DNA of 43,240 nucleotides from Gilliamella sp. wkB108 (lineage in GTDB: Bacteria; Pseudomonadota; Gammaproteobacteria; Enterobacterales; Orbaceae), in contig NZ_LZGM01000107.1 of the NCBI RefSeq assembly GCF_001690195.1, forward strand, positions 1 through 43,240. Direction: 5' to 3'. Below the pieces are notes generated by a model, which saw nothing but the letters and a program-made list of their open reading frames with translations, ran no database searches and was not told where the DNA came from. Position 1 is the first letter of the stretch. Each line of letters begins with the position of its first letter. Of this stretch, positions 7,818 through 16,580 are shown one piece after another. Position numbers and translations under genes: made by a program.

Positions 7818-9674
7818 CTAAATTGATAATTTATTAACGCGACGACCGCCATAAATCAGGTTGGCTAACGCTCTTGTACCCACAATTGATGTAAACATGG
7901 AGGTTACAATACCAATCCCTAGCGTAATCGCAAAGCCTTTTATTGAGCCTGTACCGACAGCATATAAAATAATAGCGGTAATTAATGTGGTTAAATTAGC
8001 ATCAAATATACTACTCCATGCCCCTGCGTAACCTTCATTAATAGCGTGTTGCACACCTCGACCATTACTTAGCTCTTCTTTTATGCGTTCATTTATCAGT
8101 ACGTTGGCATCAACTGCCATACCTACCGTAAGTACGATACCTGCAATTCCCGGCATACTTAATGTCGCCCCCGGTAATAAGGACATTGCACCAACAATAA
8201 GAATCAAGTTAGCAACTAAAGCAAGGCTAGCAAAAACACCGAATAAGCGATATACCAACAACATAAAGATGACAGAAATCATTAATCCCCACAGGCAAGA
8301 CTCAAGACCTTGAGTGATGTTTTCTTGTCCCATTGACGGTCCTACTGTTCGTTCTTCAATAATTTGAATTGGTGCAATTAAAGCCCCTGCTCGTAATAAT
8401 AGAGACAAGTTTTTTGCTTCATCTATATTACTTATACCTGTTACCTGAAAACGATCGCTAAAAATACCTTGTATTGTTGCTACATTGATAACTTGTTCTT
8501 GTTTTTCCAAAATAGGTTTGTCATTCTCGTCACGTTTCCCAGTATCTTTATACTCAACAAATAATGTTGCCATTGCTTTATGTAGATTTTTCTGGGTAAA
8601 GTTGAGCATGATTTTACCACCAGCACTATCTAGATTAATGGATACTTCTGGTTGGCTATACTCATTTACTCTGAACGAAGAGTCAGTAATATGATCTCCT
8701 GTTAATACAACACGTTTATAGAGTAAAACAGGACGTCCGTCTGCTGTATATTTAATTTCAGACCCATAAGGGACACGCATGTCACCGTTGATAATAGCTG
8801 GGACATTCGAAGCATTGTCTTCATTTACTTGTCTGAACTCAAGTGTTGCTGTTGCGCCTAAAATACGTTTAGCTAGCGCTGTATCTTGAATACCCGGTAA
8901 TTCGACCACTATACGATCTGAACCTTGACGTTGGACTATCGGTTCAGCCACACCTAACTGATTTACACGATTACGTAAAATCGTGGTATTTTGCTGTACA
9001 GCATCATTTTTAGCTTGCTGTAGACGTTGCTCACTGATATTAAGCACTATATTGTTTTCGCTTTGAGAGGCAACGGTGAAATCTTGTAAACTGTTAATCT
9101 TAGTGATCGCTTTATTACGATCTTCAGTATTATCAAATTGCATTACAATTTTTTGATTATTATCTTTGTTGAGTGTTTTATAATTTAATTTACTGTTACT
9201 AAACTCAACTTTTAGATTTTCAATAGATTGTTCTGTAAGTTTGGCTAATGCAGTTGTCATATCCACTTCCATTAAAAAGTGAACACCACCACGTAAATCT
9301 AACCCTAACTTCATTGGTTCAGCACCAAGCATTGTAAGCCATTCTGGAGTTGCAGGTGCTAAGTTTAAAGCGACGATATAATCTTCACCTAACTCTTTGG
9401 AAATGAGTTCTTTTGCTTTAAGTTGGGTATCGTTATCACCAACACGAATTAAAATCGATTTATTTTCAAATATTACCGACTTGGGTTCAATCTGATTATC
9501 TGTCAGTAGTTTTGTGATCTTATCTTGTGTGGTTACATCAATTTTAGCATTCGTTGAACCTGAAATTTGTATAGCAGGATCTTCACCATAAATGTTTGGA
9601 AGCGCATAAAGTAGGCCGGCGCAAATGACGACGACCAACATAATGTACTTCCACAAAGGATAGCGATTTAACAC
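7818..9674 (-). CDS. secD: protein translocase subunit SecD
   Basis: 618 residues, matching E. coli SecD (615). Starts MLNRYPLWKY from a GTG codon with an AGAGA ribosome-binding site. An N-terminal helix is followed by a large periplasmic region (P1 head and base) with the conserved LGLDLRGGVHFLMEVD, RNRVNQLGVAEPIVQRQG and DRIVVELPGI motifs. The C-terminal membrane domain follows, with the proton-path Asp in GMAVDANVLINERIKEEL. It acts in the inner membrane with SecF. The gene lies between yajC (62 bp upstream) and secF (9 bp downstream) and is co-transcribed with them. No oddities. Confidence 0.97.
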   Translation of the reverse strand: MLNRYPLWKYIMLVVVICAGLLYALPNIYGEDPAIQISGSTNAKIDVTTQDKITKLLTDNQIEPKSVIFENKSILIRVGDNDTQLKAKELISKELGEDYIVALNLAPATPEWLTMLGAEPMKLGLDLRGGVHFLMEVDMTTALAKLTEQSIENLKVEFSNSKLNYKTLNKDNNQKIVMQFDNTEDRNKAITKINSLQDFTVASQSENNIVLNISEQRLQQAKNDAVQQNTTILRNRVNQLGVAEPIVQRQGSDRIVVELPGIQDTALAKRILGATATLEFRQVNEDNASNVPAIINGDMRVPYGSEIKYTADGRPVLLYKRVVLTGDHITDSSFRVNEYSQPEVSINLDSAGGKIMLNFTQKNLHKAMATLFVEYKDTGKRDENDKPILEKQEQVINVATIQGIFSDRFQVTGISNIDEAKNLSLLLRAGALIAPIQIIEERTVGPSMGQENITQGLESCLWGLMISVIFMLLVYRLFGVFASLALVANLILIVGAMSLLPGATLSMPGIAGIVLTVGMAVDANVLINERIKEELSNGRGVQHAINEGYAGAWSSIFDANLTTLITAIILYAVGTGSIKGFAITLGIGIVTSMFTSIVGTRALANLIYGGRRVNKLSI

Positions 9675-9736
9675 GACATATTCTCTTGTGGAATTAGATA
9701 ATTAATACAATGAATTATAATAGATGTAAAATCTTA

Positions 9737-10069
9737 TTATAGAGATTTCATTGTTCCTTTTGGTAAAACTGATGCGATAAAGTCACGTTTAATTACCACT
9801 TCTGTTGTATCATTTAACTCTAACGCAATATAACCATTTTCATTAACTTTTGATACGCGACCAATAAGTCCGCCGTTAGTTAATACTTCATCACCTTTAG
9901 AAATAGCTGCCATTAGTTCACGATGGGCTTTAGCGCGTTTTTGTTGTGGGCGCATAATCATAAAATAGAAAAATAAGCCAAATACTACTAGCATAATTGG
10001 TAAGAAATAAGGATTGCTTTCAGATGCTTGCCCTGCCTCTGCATAAGCTTTAGAGATAAAAAAGTCCAT
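9737..10069 (-). CDS. yajC: Sec translocon accessory subunit YajC
   Basis: 110 residues, the same length as E. coli YajC. A single membrane helix (residues about 20-40: FLPIMLVVFGLFFYFMI) is followed by the signature MRPQQKRAKAH and a small soluble domain with GDEVLTNGGLIGRV and VVIKRDFIASVLPKGT. It is the first gene of the yajC-secD-secF operon. In E. coli tgt and queA lie upstream; here nuoN precedes, so the neighbourhood is rearranged. The ribosome-binding site is AGAGGA about 6 nt before ATG. Confidence 0.97.
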   Translation of the reverse strand: MDFFISKAYAEAGQASESNPYFLPIMLVVFGLFFYFMIMRPQQKRAKAHRELMAAISKGDEVLTNGGLIGRVSKVNENGYIALELNDTTEVVIKRDFIASVLPKGTMKSL

Positions 10070-10149
10070 ACTTGTCCTCTTGATTCAAATTTACTTTTTA
10101 AAGTTCGGAATTATAGCACAATAAATAAATCAATTATTAACTATTTGTT

Positions 10150-10189
10150 GTTAAAATGTTTCAGGAAAAACATACGTTTCAGTATAAAA
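10150..10189 (+). repeat. 40-bp dispersed repeat, copy 1
   Basis: Starts GTTAAAATGTTTCAGG and ends ACGTTTCAGTATAAAA. It aligns without gaps to three other intergenic copies (31644, 38427, 38600). Contains a direct repeat GTTTCAG at 10158 and 10176, and a -10-like TATAAA 17 nt after TTCAGG. This copy points away from yajC, toward the 3' end of nuoN. Confidence 0.7.
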
Positions 10190-10224
10190 CAAAATCTATT
10201 TAATCATATTGTGCAGAATTTTCC

Positions 10225-10239
10225 GCCGACAATGTCGGC
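10225..10239 (-). terminator. hairpin downstream of nuoN
   Basis: GCCGAC/GTCGGC, a 6-bp GC-rich stem with a 3-nt loop, 13 bp beyond the nuoN stop. No T tract follows on the minus strand, so termination may be Rho-dependent or weak. Confidence 0.45.
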
Positions 10240-10252
10240 AGATAGATAATCA

Positions 10253-11959
10253 TTACGTTGTCAGGTATTGTGCCATACTCACTAAACTAAATAACCATTT
10301 AGGATAAATTCCACAGAGTAAAATGATTAATGCTGAAAGAACAATAAATACTTCACTTATACCTATATCTCGCCATTTTAGTTTTATAAAGGTGTCAGTT
10401 AGTGGTTGATCTTCACGACTTATCGGTCTGATATAAAGATTAATAATTAAACGTGCATAAAAATAGAGGCCAAGAGCGCTACCAATGACCACCGCGCCAA
10501 TTAACCACCATAATTCTGCAGTAACACCTAATAATACAAGTAAGAACCGTCCAATAAATCCAACGGTTAAAGGTGTTCCTGCTAGCGATAATAAGCCAAT
10601 ACCCATGGCTAAGGCAAGAATAGGTCGTCGCCAAAATAACCCGGATAAATCAATTTCATTTTCATGATCTTGCAGTTCATCAGAATGCGATTCTAAGCTA
10701 ATCACACCTAAAACACAGATATTTGCTAAAATATAACCAATGATATAAACACCAATTGTTTCTAAGGCTAATACTTGATACTGCACAGCAATTAAAGCGA
10801 TTAATAAATAGCCAAAATGAGCTATTGATGAGTATGCCAATAACCTTTTCACATTACTTTGTACAAGTGCTAATAAACTACCCCATAAAATAGAACAAAA
10901 AGCCATAACCACAAGGATAATGCGAATAGTTTCATTATTGACAATCGGTGCTAATAAAAATAATCGAGCAATTGCACAAAATACAGCTACTTTGCCCACT
11001 GTTGATAATAATAATGCAACCACTGTTGGCGAACCTTGATAGACATCAGGAAGCCAAAGTTGAAAAGGAACCAACGATAATTTAAAACCGATACCAACTA
11101 ACATTAAGCACACCCCCATTAATAGCAGTGTACTTGGATAACTCATTGTTGATAATTGATAGCTTAAACCGCTGAAAGTCAGCTCCCCTGTCGTTGCATA
11201 ATAAAAGGCAATACCCAATAATAAAAATGCACTGGCAACAGCAGATAAAATCATATATTTAATAGCAGCTTCCAGTGAGTGAGTTTGTATATACTGATAA
11301 CCAATCAAACCGACAAATGGAATAGATAATAATTCGATACCAATAAAAAAGGCTATTAAATGACTAGCATACACTAGCGTTACACCGCCTAATGTCATAA
11401 ACATTAAGATCACATAGAATAAACCATGACGGAGCTGATCGTGTTTGAACCAGCTATAGGCTAAGCATGCTACTATGATTGAAATAATTAAAACCAAACT
11501 GGTATAAAGTAATCCATATACATCACAGGTGAAAAGTGCGGTGATATGACTCGCTTCCCAATCGTTTGAAGACTCTTCTACTTTTTGAGGTTCATTATTT
11601 TTCTGAACATCAGTGTTATTATCAACGTTTTCATTTGTGTTTGCTTCTGGTTGACTGGTAGCTTCTGTCGGTACAGCATCAATGGCGATGGTTTCTTCAT
11701 TAGATGATGCACTCGTTTCTTCAGTGGGTTGCGTTGGTTGAGTAATTGATATTTGCATATTATCACTACTAATATCAGTGATAATCTGAGAATTAACCGA
11801 AATTTGATAACCAATAATTACCGCTAACAGTAACGCACAACTTAAACTGCATACCGTCAAAATTGCACACCATTTTGCACCTATTTTTAAAATAAATAGG
11901 AAATAGAGCAATACAATGATAGCAAAGCTTAGAACAAATAAAGGCGATAAAGCAATCAT
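10253..11959 (-). CDS. nuoN: NADH-quinone oxidoreductase subunit N, with acidic insertion
   Basis: 568 residues against about 485 in E. coli. An antiporter-like membrane subunit of complex I. Recognised by FIGIELLSIPFVGLIGY, SLEAAIKYMILSA, GFKLSLVPFQLWLPDVYQGS and SSIAHFGYLLIALIA. Residues about 58-137 are an extra hydrophilic segment rich in Glu, Asn, Thr, Gln and Pro between the second and third helices, which would face outside the membrane; E. coli has only a short loop here. Downstream of it the alignment to E. coli runs at a constant offset of 76. E209, K234, K293 and K323 (E. coli E133, K158, K217, K247) are kept; E. coli K395 is R471. Unlike NuoK, L and M, this subunit keeps almost all key charges. 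Starts 3 bp after nuoM. Confidence 0.95.
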   Translation of the reverse strand: MIALSPLFVLSFAIIVLLYFLFILKIGAKWCAILTVCSLSCALLLAVIIGYQISVNSQIITDISSDNMQISITQPTQPTEETSASSNEETIAIDAVPTEATSQPEANTNENVDNNTDVQKNNEPQKVEESSNDWEASHITALFTCDVYGLLYTSLVLIISIIVACLAYSWFKHDQLRHGLFYVILMFMTLGGVTLVYASHLIAFFIGIELLSIPFVGLIGYQYIQTHSLEAAIKYMILSAVASAFLLLGIAFYYATTGELTFSGLSYQLSTMSYPSTLLLMGVCLMLVGIGFKLSLVPFQLWLPDVYQGSPTVVALLLSTVGKVAVFCAIARLFLLAPIVNNETIRIILVVMAFCSILWGSLLALVQSNVKRLLAYSSIAHFGYLLIALIAVQYQVLALETIGVYIIGYILANICVLGVISLESHSDELQDHENEIDLSGLFWRRPILALAMGIGLLSLAGTPLTVGFIGRFLLVLLGVTAELWWLIGAVVIGSALGLYFYARLIINLYIRPISREDQPLTDTFIKLKWRDIGISEVFIVLSALIILLCGIYPKWLFSLVSMAQYLTT

Positions 11960-11962
11960 ACG

Positions 11963-13513
11963 TTATTGATCTCCAACTCGTTCGGTAGTGATGTATTGTT
12001 GGGTTTGGTTCATTACAGAGTAAGACATATCTAATACGTTTTGAGGATATAAACCAATAAAAATTAACACACCTAATATGCTAACTAATAATAAAATATC
12101 TTTTTTAGCAAGAGAATGTTTTACCACCGATTCATGGTTGTTAGTCACACCATAAAAAATCGGTTGCATCCGAATGATTAATGAAATGGAAAGTAGTAGT
12201 AAGCCAATAACCAGTAAAATAGTATAGTAGGAATATGACTCATAACTACCAAATAACATCATATAATTGCCAACAAAGTTAGCGGTACCTGGAATACCTA
12301 ATACCGCCAACATAAAAAATAGTGTAAACGAGGAGAGATATCGTATCTGTTCTTTTAGCCCAGTAAATTGGGTGATATTGCGTGTAGAGTAGCACTCAAC
12401 TAATAATCCACTAATCACAAACATTCCAACGATCGCTAAGTTAATTGCGATCATCTGAATAGCTACCCCTTGATAAGCAACCACCGAACTACTATAAATA
12501 ATTGCTGTAACAAATCCCATTAAAGCAATGTGTATATAAGCAATTAATTTTTTAATATCTGTTTGGTTAAATGCGACTAATGCAGCATAGATAACGGTTA
12601 TGACCGCCAGAATTAATATGACAGGCATGATTGTTATTGATGCATTAGGGAAAAGCGGAATAGCAATTCGTAATAAACCATATGTTGCCGTATTGAGTAA
12701 TAAACCACTTATCATCATTGAGCCAGTTGTAGATGACTCTATATGAGCTTGAATAAACCAGCTATGAAACGGTACAAATGGTATACGTACGATAAAAGCC
12801 GCTAAAAAACCTAGCATTAATAGGAATTCTACATAACTGGAAATGGGGGTTTTGGTTAATATTTGATAATCAAATGTCCATTTATCTGTTAAACTCCAAT
12901 TTATCAGGGCTAATGACACAATCGAAATTAGCATCAACAAGCTACTAATTTGAGTATAAATCAAAAAACGGCTGGCGCCATTAAAACTCAATTGTGAACT
13001 AGTATCACGCCTTCCCCATAAGGATATTAAGAAATAGATTGGAATCGCCACCGCTTCCCAAAAGAAGAAGAATAGAAATAAATCGGTTATGACAAATAAC
13101 ATCATCACTGCCGATGTCATAAATAAGATACATAAGTAGTATAAACCAAGATTATTAAAATTCTCTTTGGTTGAATAAACAATGGTTAACAGTACGATAA
13201 AGAGTACTGAGGTAATCATAATCATCGAAAAACCGTCTAACACAAGATGAAAACAAATACCTAACAGCGGTATCCATTCAAGATTAACTTCTTGTATCCA
13301 ATTTTCGCCTTGTTGAAAAACAGTTAATGCTTCAGCCCATAAGTTTATTGCCATTATTAAGGTAATAAAAGTAGTTGCGAAAGCAACAATAGTCGGTAAC
13401 TCATACCACCTTATTTGAATATGGATTGAGGTTACTATTCGTTGTATAAATACATGGCATAACCAAGCTATAAAGCCACCAATTACAGGTAAGAATACGA
13501 GCCATAATAACAT
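11963..13513 (-). CDS. nuoM: NuoM-like complex I membrane subunit lacking key residues
   Basis: 516 residues (E. coli 509). Clear NuoM by FFFFWEAVAIPIYFLISLWG, IPLFPNAS, NQTDIKKLIAY and LGIPGTANFVGNYMML. Counting against E. coli NuoM gives a constant offset of 9, so the functional positions can be read directly. E144 is kept as E153, but K234 is R243, K265 is N274, E407 is N416, H322 is L331 and H348 is I357. These Lys/Glu residues form the proton path in characterised enzymes, and K234, K265 and E407 are sensitive to mutation there. The frame is fully open and the helices are well preserved, so the gene is maintained as a membrane protein but probably cannot pump in the normal way. Lies between nuoL and nuoN with tight spacing. 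Confidence 0.9.
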   Translation of the reverse strand: MLLWLVFLPVIGGFIAWLCHVFIQRIVTSIHIQIRWYELPTIVAFATTFITLIMAINLWAEALTVFQQGENWIQEVNLEWIPLLGICFHLVLDGFSMIMITSVLFIVLLTIVYSTKENFNNLGLYYLCILFMTSAVMMLFVITDLFLFFFFWEAVAIPIYFLISLWGRRDTSSQLSFNGASRFLIYTQISSLLMLISIVSLALINWSLTDKWTFDYQILTKTPISSYVEFLLMLGFLAAFIVRIPFVPFHSWFIQAHIESSTTGSMMISGLLLNTATYGLLRIAIPLFPNASITIMPVILILAVITVIYAALVAFNQTDIKKLIAYIHIALMGFVTAIIYSSSVVAYQGVAIQMIAINLAIVGMFVISGLLVECYSTRNITQFTGLKEQIRYLSSFTLFFMLAVLGIPGTANFVGNYMMLFGSYESYSYYTILLVIGLLLLSISLIIRMQPIFYGVTNNHESVVKHSLAKKDILLLVSILGVLIFIGLYPQNVLDMSYSVMNQTQQYITTERVGDQ

Positions 13514-13531
13514 GAATAAGTCACACCTTTA

Positions 13532-15379
13532 TTAAATAAAAACCAGTAGCATCAGAATTATAATGCTACCTATTACAATCGATACCATATACCATCTTAG
13601 ATGACCATTTTCTAAACCGACGATACATGAATTTATTCTTTTAATCCCCTTCATTAACCAATTATCCCATGTTGTGAGAGGATCTTTTTTTAACAGGTTT
13701 GCTATGTAGGTATAAGGCTTAATAAATACGACATTTAATAAATAATCAAAATGCCAATCGCCATTACACAATCGCCCTAGATATTTAACTATTGGCGTAT
13801 TTAATATCTCTTGCACTTCACTGTTTGGATGTGCATACAAAACATAAGCAATTAAGAAGCTAAGCAAGGTTACGGCGGTTAATAATAATTGTAAAGGTAA
13901 CTGACCGTTAGTTTCTATATTAATAACGGGGATAATACCTTGCGTTGGTAATGGGAAATAGATGAACAGTGCAGTTGTAAATATCATCAATAAAAATAAA
14001 GGACAATAACTTATCCATTTAGTCGAAGCAAAGTGATAGATCTTCTGTTTATGATAAAACACCATAAAAATTAAACGCCAAATACTTAAACTTGACAGTA
14101 AAATCCCAAGTAAACCAATGGTACCTGCAACTAAGCTATCTTGATTCATCAATCCCCAAATAATATCCCCTTTGATATAGAAGGAAGCGGATATCCAAGG
14201 CATTGCGCTTAATGACAACATAATCAATAAAAACAGACTATATAAGACCGGGAAAGTTCTAATTAAACCACCTAACTTGTTTATATCTCGCTCACCATAA
14301 CACTTTTTAATTAAAATCGCGGAAGCCAAAATTAATAAAATACTGGTTACAGAATAATTAATCAAACAATTAAGCGATAGACGCCAATTTTGGGTGGAAA
14401 AGGCAAAAAATAGATAACTGATTTGAGCTAAATTGATATAAGTAACAATTCGTTTAATATCATGTTGTATTAAGGCAATAGTACTAGCAAATAGTACCGT
14501 TAGCGACGAAATAAATGTCATTACAACCAGAATATCACTCGACATCATAAATAGATTACTTAGTCTTAATACTAAATAGACGCCAGCTAGTATTACTGTT
14601 GAAGATTGCATTAATGCCACTGCTGGCATCGGTGCGAGGGTCGTTTCAGTAAACCAAGAGTGCATAGGGAAGAGAGCAGACTTACTCATCGCACCTAGAA
14701 ATAGCATTAAAGTGATCCAAAATATAATTTCAGAATCGATAGCTAGATTTTCCTGTGCTTGAGTGAGTATTTCGCGAATATTTAATGTTTCGAGAGTCTG
14801 ATAAAGTAAAAAGATACCAATAATGAAAAAGATATCCGTTAGATGCATGATGACGAAAGCTTTAACGGCCGCATAACTATTACGTAATTGTTTATAGTAA
14901 ATTCCAATTAATAAGTAAGTGCTTAAACTCACCCCTTCCCAACCAATTAGCATAACAAATAAGTTATCGACTAAAATAACGGTTAATATGCTGGCAATAA
15001 GTAAATTACTATAGGCGTAGAAGGTATAGATATCTTTTCGTGAAGTTAAATAACAAGCCGCAAAAAAATAGATTAATAAACCAAAAAAAGCGATCAACAC
15101 TAAAAATGTGAGTGATAGACCATCTAATACCAAAGTAATAGGTACAACAAAATTACCTATAGAGAACCAGTTCCATAAAGGTCGGGTATAGACTAAGATC
15201 ATATCCGGTACCATATTTGTGCTGTAATCAATGCAGGCAAATATAGTAATTAACATTATAATTAACATGGTGCTAATACCAAGAATTATGACATTAATCG
15301 ATCGTATATGTCGTCCCAAGCATACGAGTAACAAAAACGAGAGCAATGGAACAATAACTGTTAGATATAGTAGGTTCAT
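13532..15379 (-). CDS. nuoL: NuoL-like complex I membrane subunit lacking key residues
   Basis: 615 residues (E. coli 613). Recognised by LIGWEGVSLSTYLLIGIYY, SKSALFPMHSWF and HDIKRIVTYINLAQISYLF; the C-terminal part keeps the long amphipathic region and last helix. A constant offset of 4 to E. coli lets positions be compared. E144 (E148), D178 (D182), K229 (K233) and K399 (K403) are kept. H254 is Q258, H334 is C338, H338 is Y342 and K342 is S346, and the Asp after K399 is Gly. The central His-His-Lys helix, normally HLMTHAFFK, has become CLINYSVTS. Start overlaps the nuoK stop by 4 bp (ATGA). An intact frame with a disabled central channel suggests relaxed or changed function. Confidence 0.9.
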   Translation of the reverse strand: MNLLYLTVIVPLLSFLLLVCLGRHIRSINVIILGISTMLIIMLITIFACIDYSTNMVPDMILVYTRPLWNWFSIGNFVVPITLVLDGLSLTFLVLIAFFGLLIYFFAACYLTSRKDIYTFYAYSNLLIASILTVILVDNLFVMLIGWEGVSLSTYLLIGIYYKQLRNSYAAVKAFVIMHLTDIFFIIGIFLLYQTLETLNIREILTQAQENLAIDSEIIFWITLMLFLGAMSKSALFPMHSWFTETTLAPMPAVALMQSSTVILAGVYLVLRLSNLFMMSSDILVVMTFISSLTVLFASTIALIQHDIKRIVTYINLAQISYLFFAFSTQNWRLSLNCLINYSVTSILLILASAILIKKCYGERDINKLGGLIRTFPVLYSLFLLIMLSLSAMPWISASFYIKGDIIWGLMNQDSLVAGTIGLLGILLSSLSIWRLIFMVFYHKQKIYHFASTKWISYCPLFLLMIFTTALFIYFPLPTQGIIPVINIETNGQLPLQLLLTAVTLLSFLIAYVLYAHPNSEVQEILNTPIVKYLGRLCNGDWHFDYLLNVVFIKPYTYIANLLKKDPLTTWDNWLMKGIKRINSCIVGLENGHLRWYMVSIVIGSIIILMLLVFI

Positions 15380-15678
15380 CCTTTCATTTCACTCAAAGAA
15401 TCAATATTGAAGATTTTACGACGATAGAATAATTTCATTAGCAGAGCAAGTCCAACACATGCTTGGGCTAATACAGCAACCATGGCTAAAACAGCTAATA
15501 CTTGTCCGTCGGATTGTTGCCAATAGCTACTGGCCGCGACCAAAGCGATAATCGCTCCATTATTCATAACCATGAGACTGAGTAATAAAAAAAAGAGATT
15601 GCGACGGATCATCACGCCTAATAAACCTATTACAAATAAGGTAGAGGCAAAAATAAGACTATGCATAAGTGGAACCAT
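15376..15678 (-). CDS. nuoK: NuoK-like complex I membrane subunit lacking both essential Glu
   Basis: Exactly 100 residues, as in E. coli, and alignable without gaps: RRNL at 25-28, SYW at 51-53, SDGQV at 56-60, and the C-terminus NIDSLSEMKG. The two buried glutamates that define NuoK's proton path, E36 and E72, are M36 (LSLMVMNN) and Q72 (VLAQACVG). In E. coli, mutation of E36 abolishes activity and loss of both is lethal to coupling. All other landmarks are kept, so this is a specific loss, not a misread frame. It lies 1 bp after nuoJ and overlaps nuoL by 4 bp. Confidence 0.92.
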   Translation of the reverse strand: MVPLMHSLIFASTLFVIGLLGVMIRRNLFFLLLSLMVMNNGAIIALVAASSYWQQSDGQVLAVLAMVAVLAQACVGLALLMKLFYRRKIFNIDSLSEMKG

Positions 15679-15679
15679 A

Positions 15680-16171
15680 TTATTTCTCCGATAACAGGCG
15701 ATTCATAAAATGGTAAGCAATAATAACCGCGCCCAATAATAAAAAACAAGCTAACTCTGCCATCAATATATAAGCATATAGAGACATTTCATGCGTATTG
15801 TCATGCGTATTTTTAAGTTCAGCATAGTCACTACTAACTACGCCATAAATTAGCATCACTAATAAAATAAAGGCTAAAATTAAAGGTCCTAACCAAATTT
15901 TGGGACTTATTCCACGCTTACTTGTTTCGACATTATCAACCCGAATACCAATGATAGTTGATACAAATAAAAAAAGCGTTACTGTAGCTCCCAAGAATAA
16001 AATAAGATACAAAACAGCCGAAAAATAAGTATTTAACAGAATAAATATTAAGGCTGATGCAAAAAACGATATGACAAGATATAAAATAGCCTTATCAACA
16101 CGTAAGCAACTAATCACTTTTATACTGGCGAAGATCGCAATAATCGACGCGATATAAAAAACAATGCTCAT
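15680..16171 (-). CDS. nuoJ: NuoJ-like complex I membrane subunit, divergent
   Basis: 163 residues (E. coli 184; the hydrophilic C-terminal tail is shorter). Five helices; the start MSIVFYIASIIAIFAS corresponds to E. coli MEFAFYICGLIAILAT. In the third helix, which carries the pi-bulge that couples quinone reduction to pumping, E. coli E55 is Y55 and Y59 is F59, although GA..xLFxFV remains. It is the first gene of the nuoJKLMN operon. No nuoI or other upstream subunit precedes it: the next gene is the divergent ppc. Promoter presumably in the 409-bp shared region. Confidence 0.88.
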   Translation of the reverse strand: MSIVFYIASIIAIFASIKVISCLRVDKAILYLVISFFASALIFILLNTYFSAVLYLILFLGATVTLFLFVSTIIGIRVDNVETSKRGISPKIWLGPLILAFILLVMLIYGVVSSDYAELKNTHDNTHEMSLYAYILMAELACFLLLGAVIIAYHFMNRLLSEK

Positions 16172-16580
16172 TAAACAACCTAATTTACATTTATCATTGC
16201 GTTAGTATATACCCAAATCATGGCAAGATACAGTTTACTAGCTATTGTTCTTAGGAAAAACAAGCATTAACAGTAATAATTGTATCAATCTGTCAAAGAT
16301 TAATCAGTTGGTTTAGCCCTTCTTTGCATATCTCAAATATAATTAAAACAATTAAAAAAGTTAAATGTATAAAATTTTATGATTTAAATTCAATGTGGTA
16401 TTGTTATAAAGTATATATTCAAGGCAAGATCAACACCTTTTATATTTAAACCACATAACAGTTAGATACTCAAATTGAAAAACAAGCAATAAAATTACTT
16501 GTTTATCTATCGTTTGAAGTTCTTCTTGTTTATGGCTCAATACGGCTTAGGTATATAATTAAATACAAAAAGAGAACATA
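16172..16580. promoter_or_regulatory. divergent intergenic region nuoJ / ppc
   Basis: 409 bp without a supported gene, very AT-rich. A TATAAT at 16554-16559 lies 21 bp before the ppc ATG and is preceded by TTGTTT with a long spacer, so the -35 is weak. The nuo operon and ppc are transcribed away from each other. No trace of nuoA-I remains here. Confidence 0.5.

Noticed and set aside
10150-10165. ArcA-type direct repeat (GTTAA...TGTT)
   Set aside because: The spacing between the GTTA and GTTT cores is 8, not the 11 bp typical of ArcA sites; the conserved unit is longer and different.
10028-10249. Small plus-strand gene between yajC and nuoN
   Set aside because: It overlaps the yajC start and the 40-bp repeat, has no ribosome-binding site and no protein-like composition.
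11578-11814. Minus-strand frame inside nuoN covering the insertion
   Set aside because: It is an alternative frame of the low-complexity acidic insertion; the nuoN frame is continuous on both sides.
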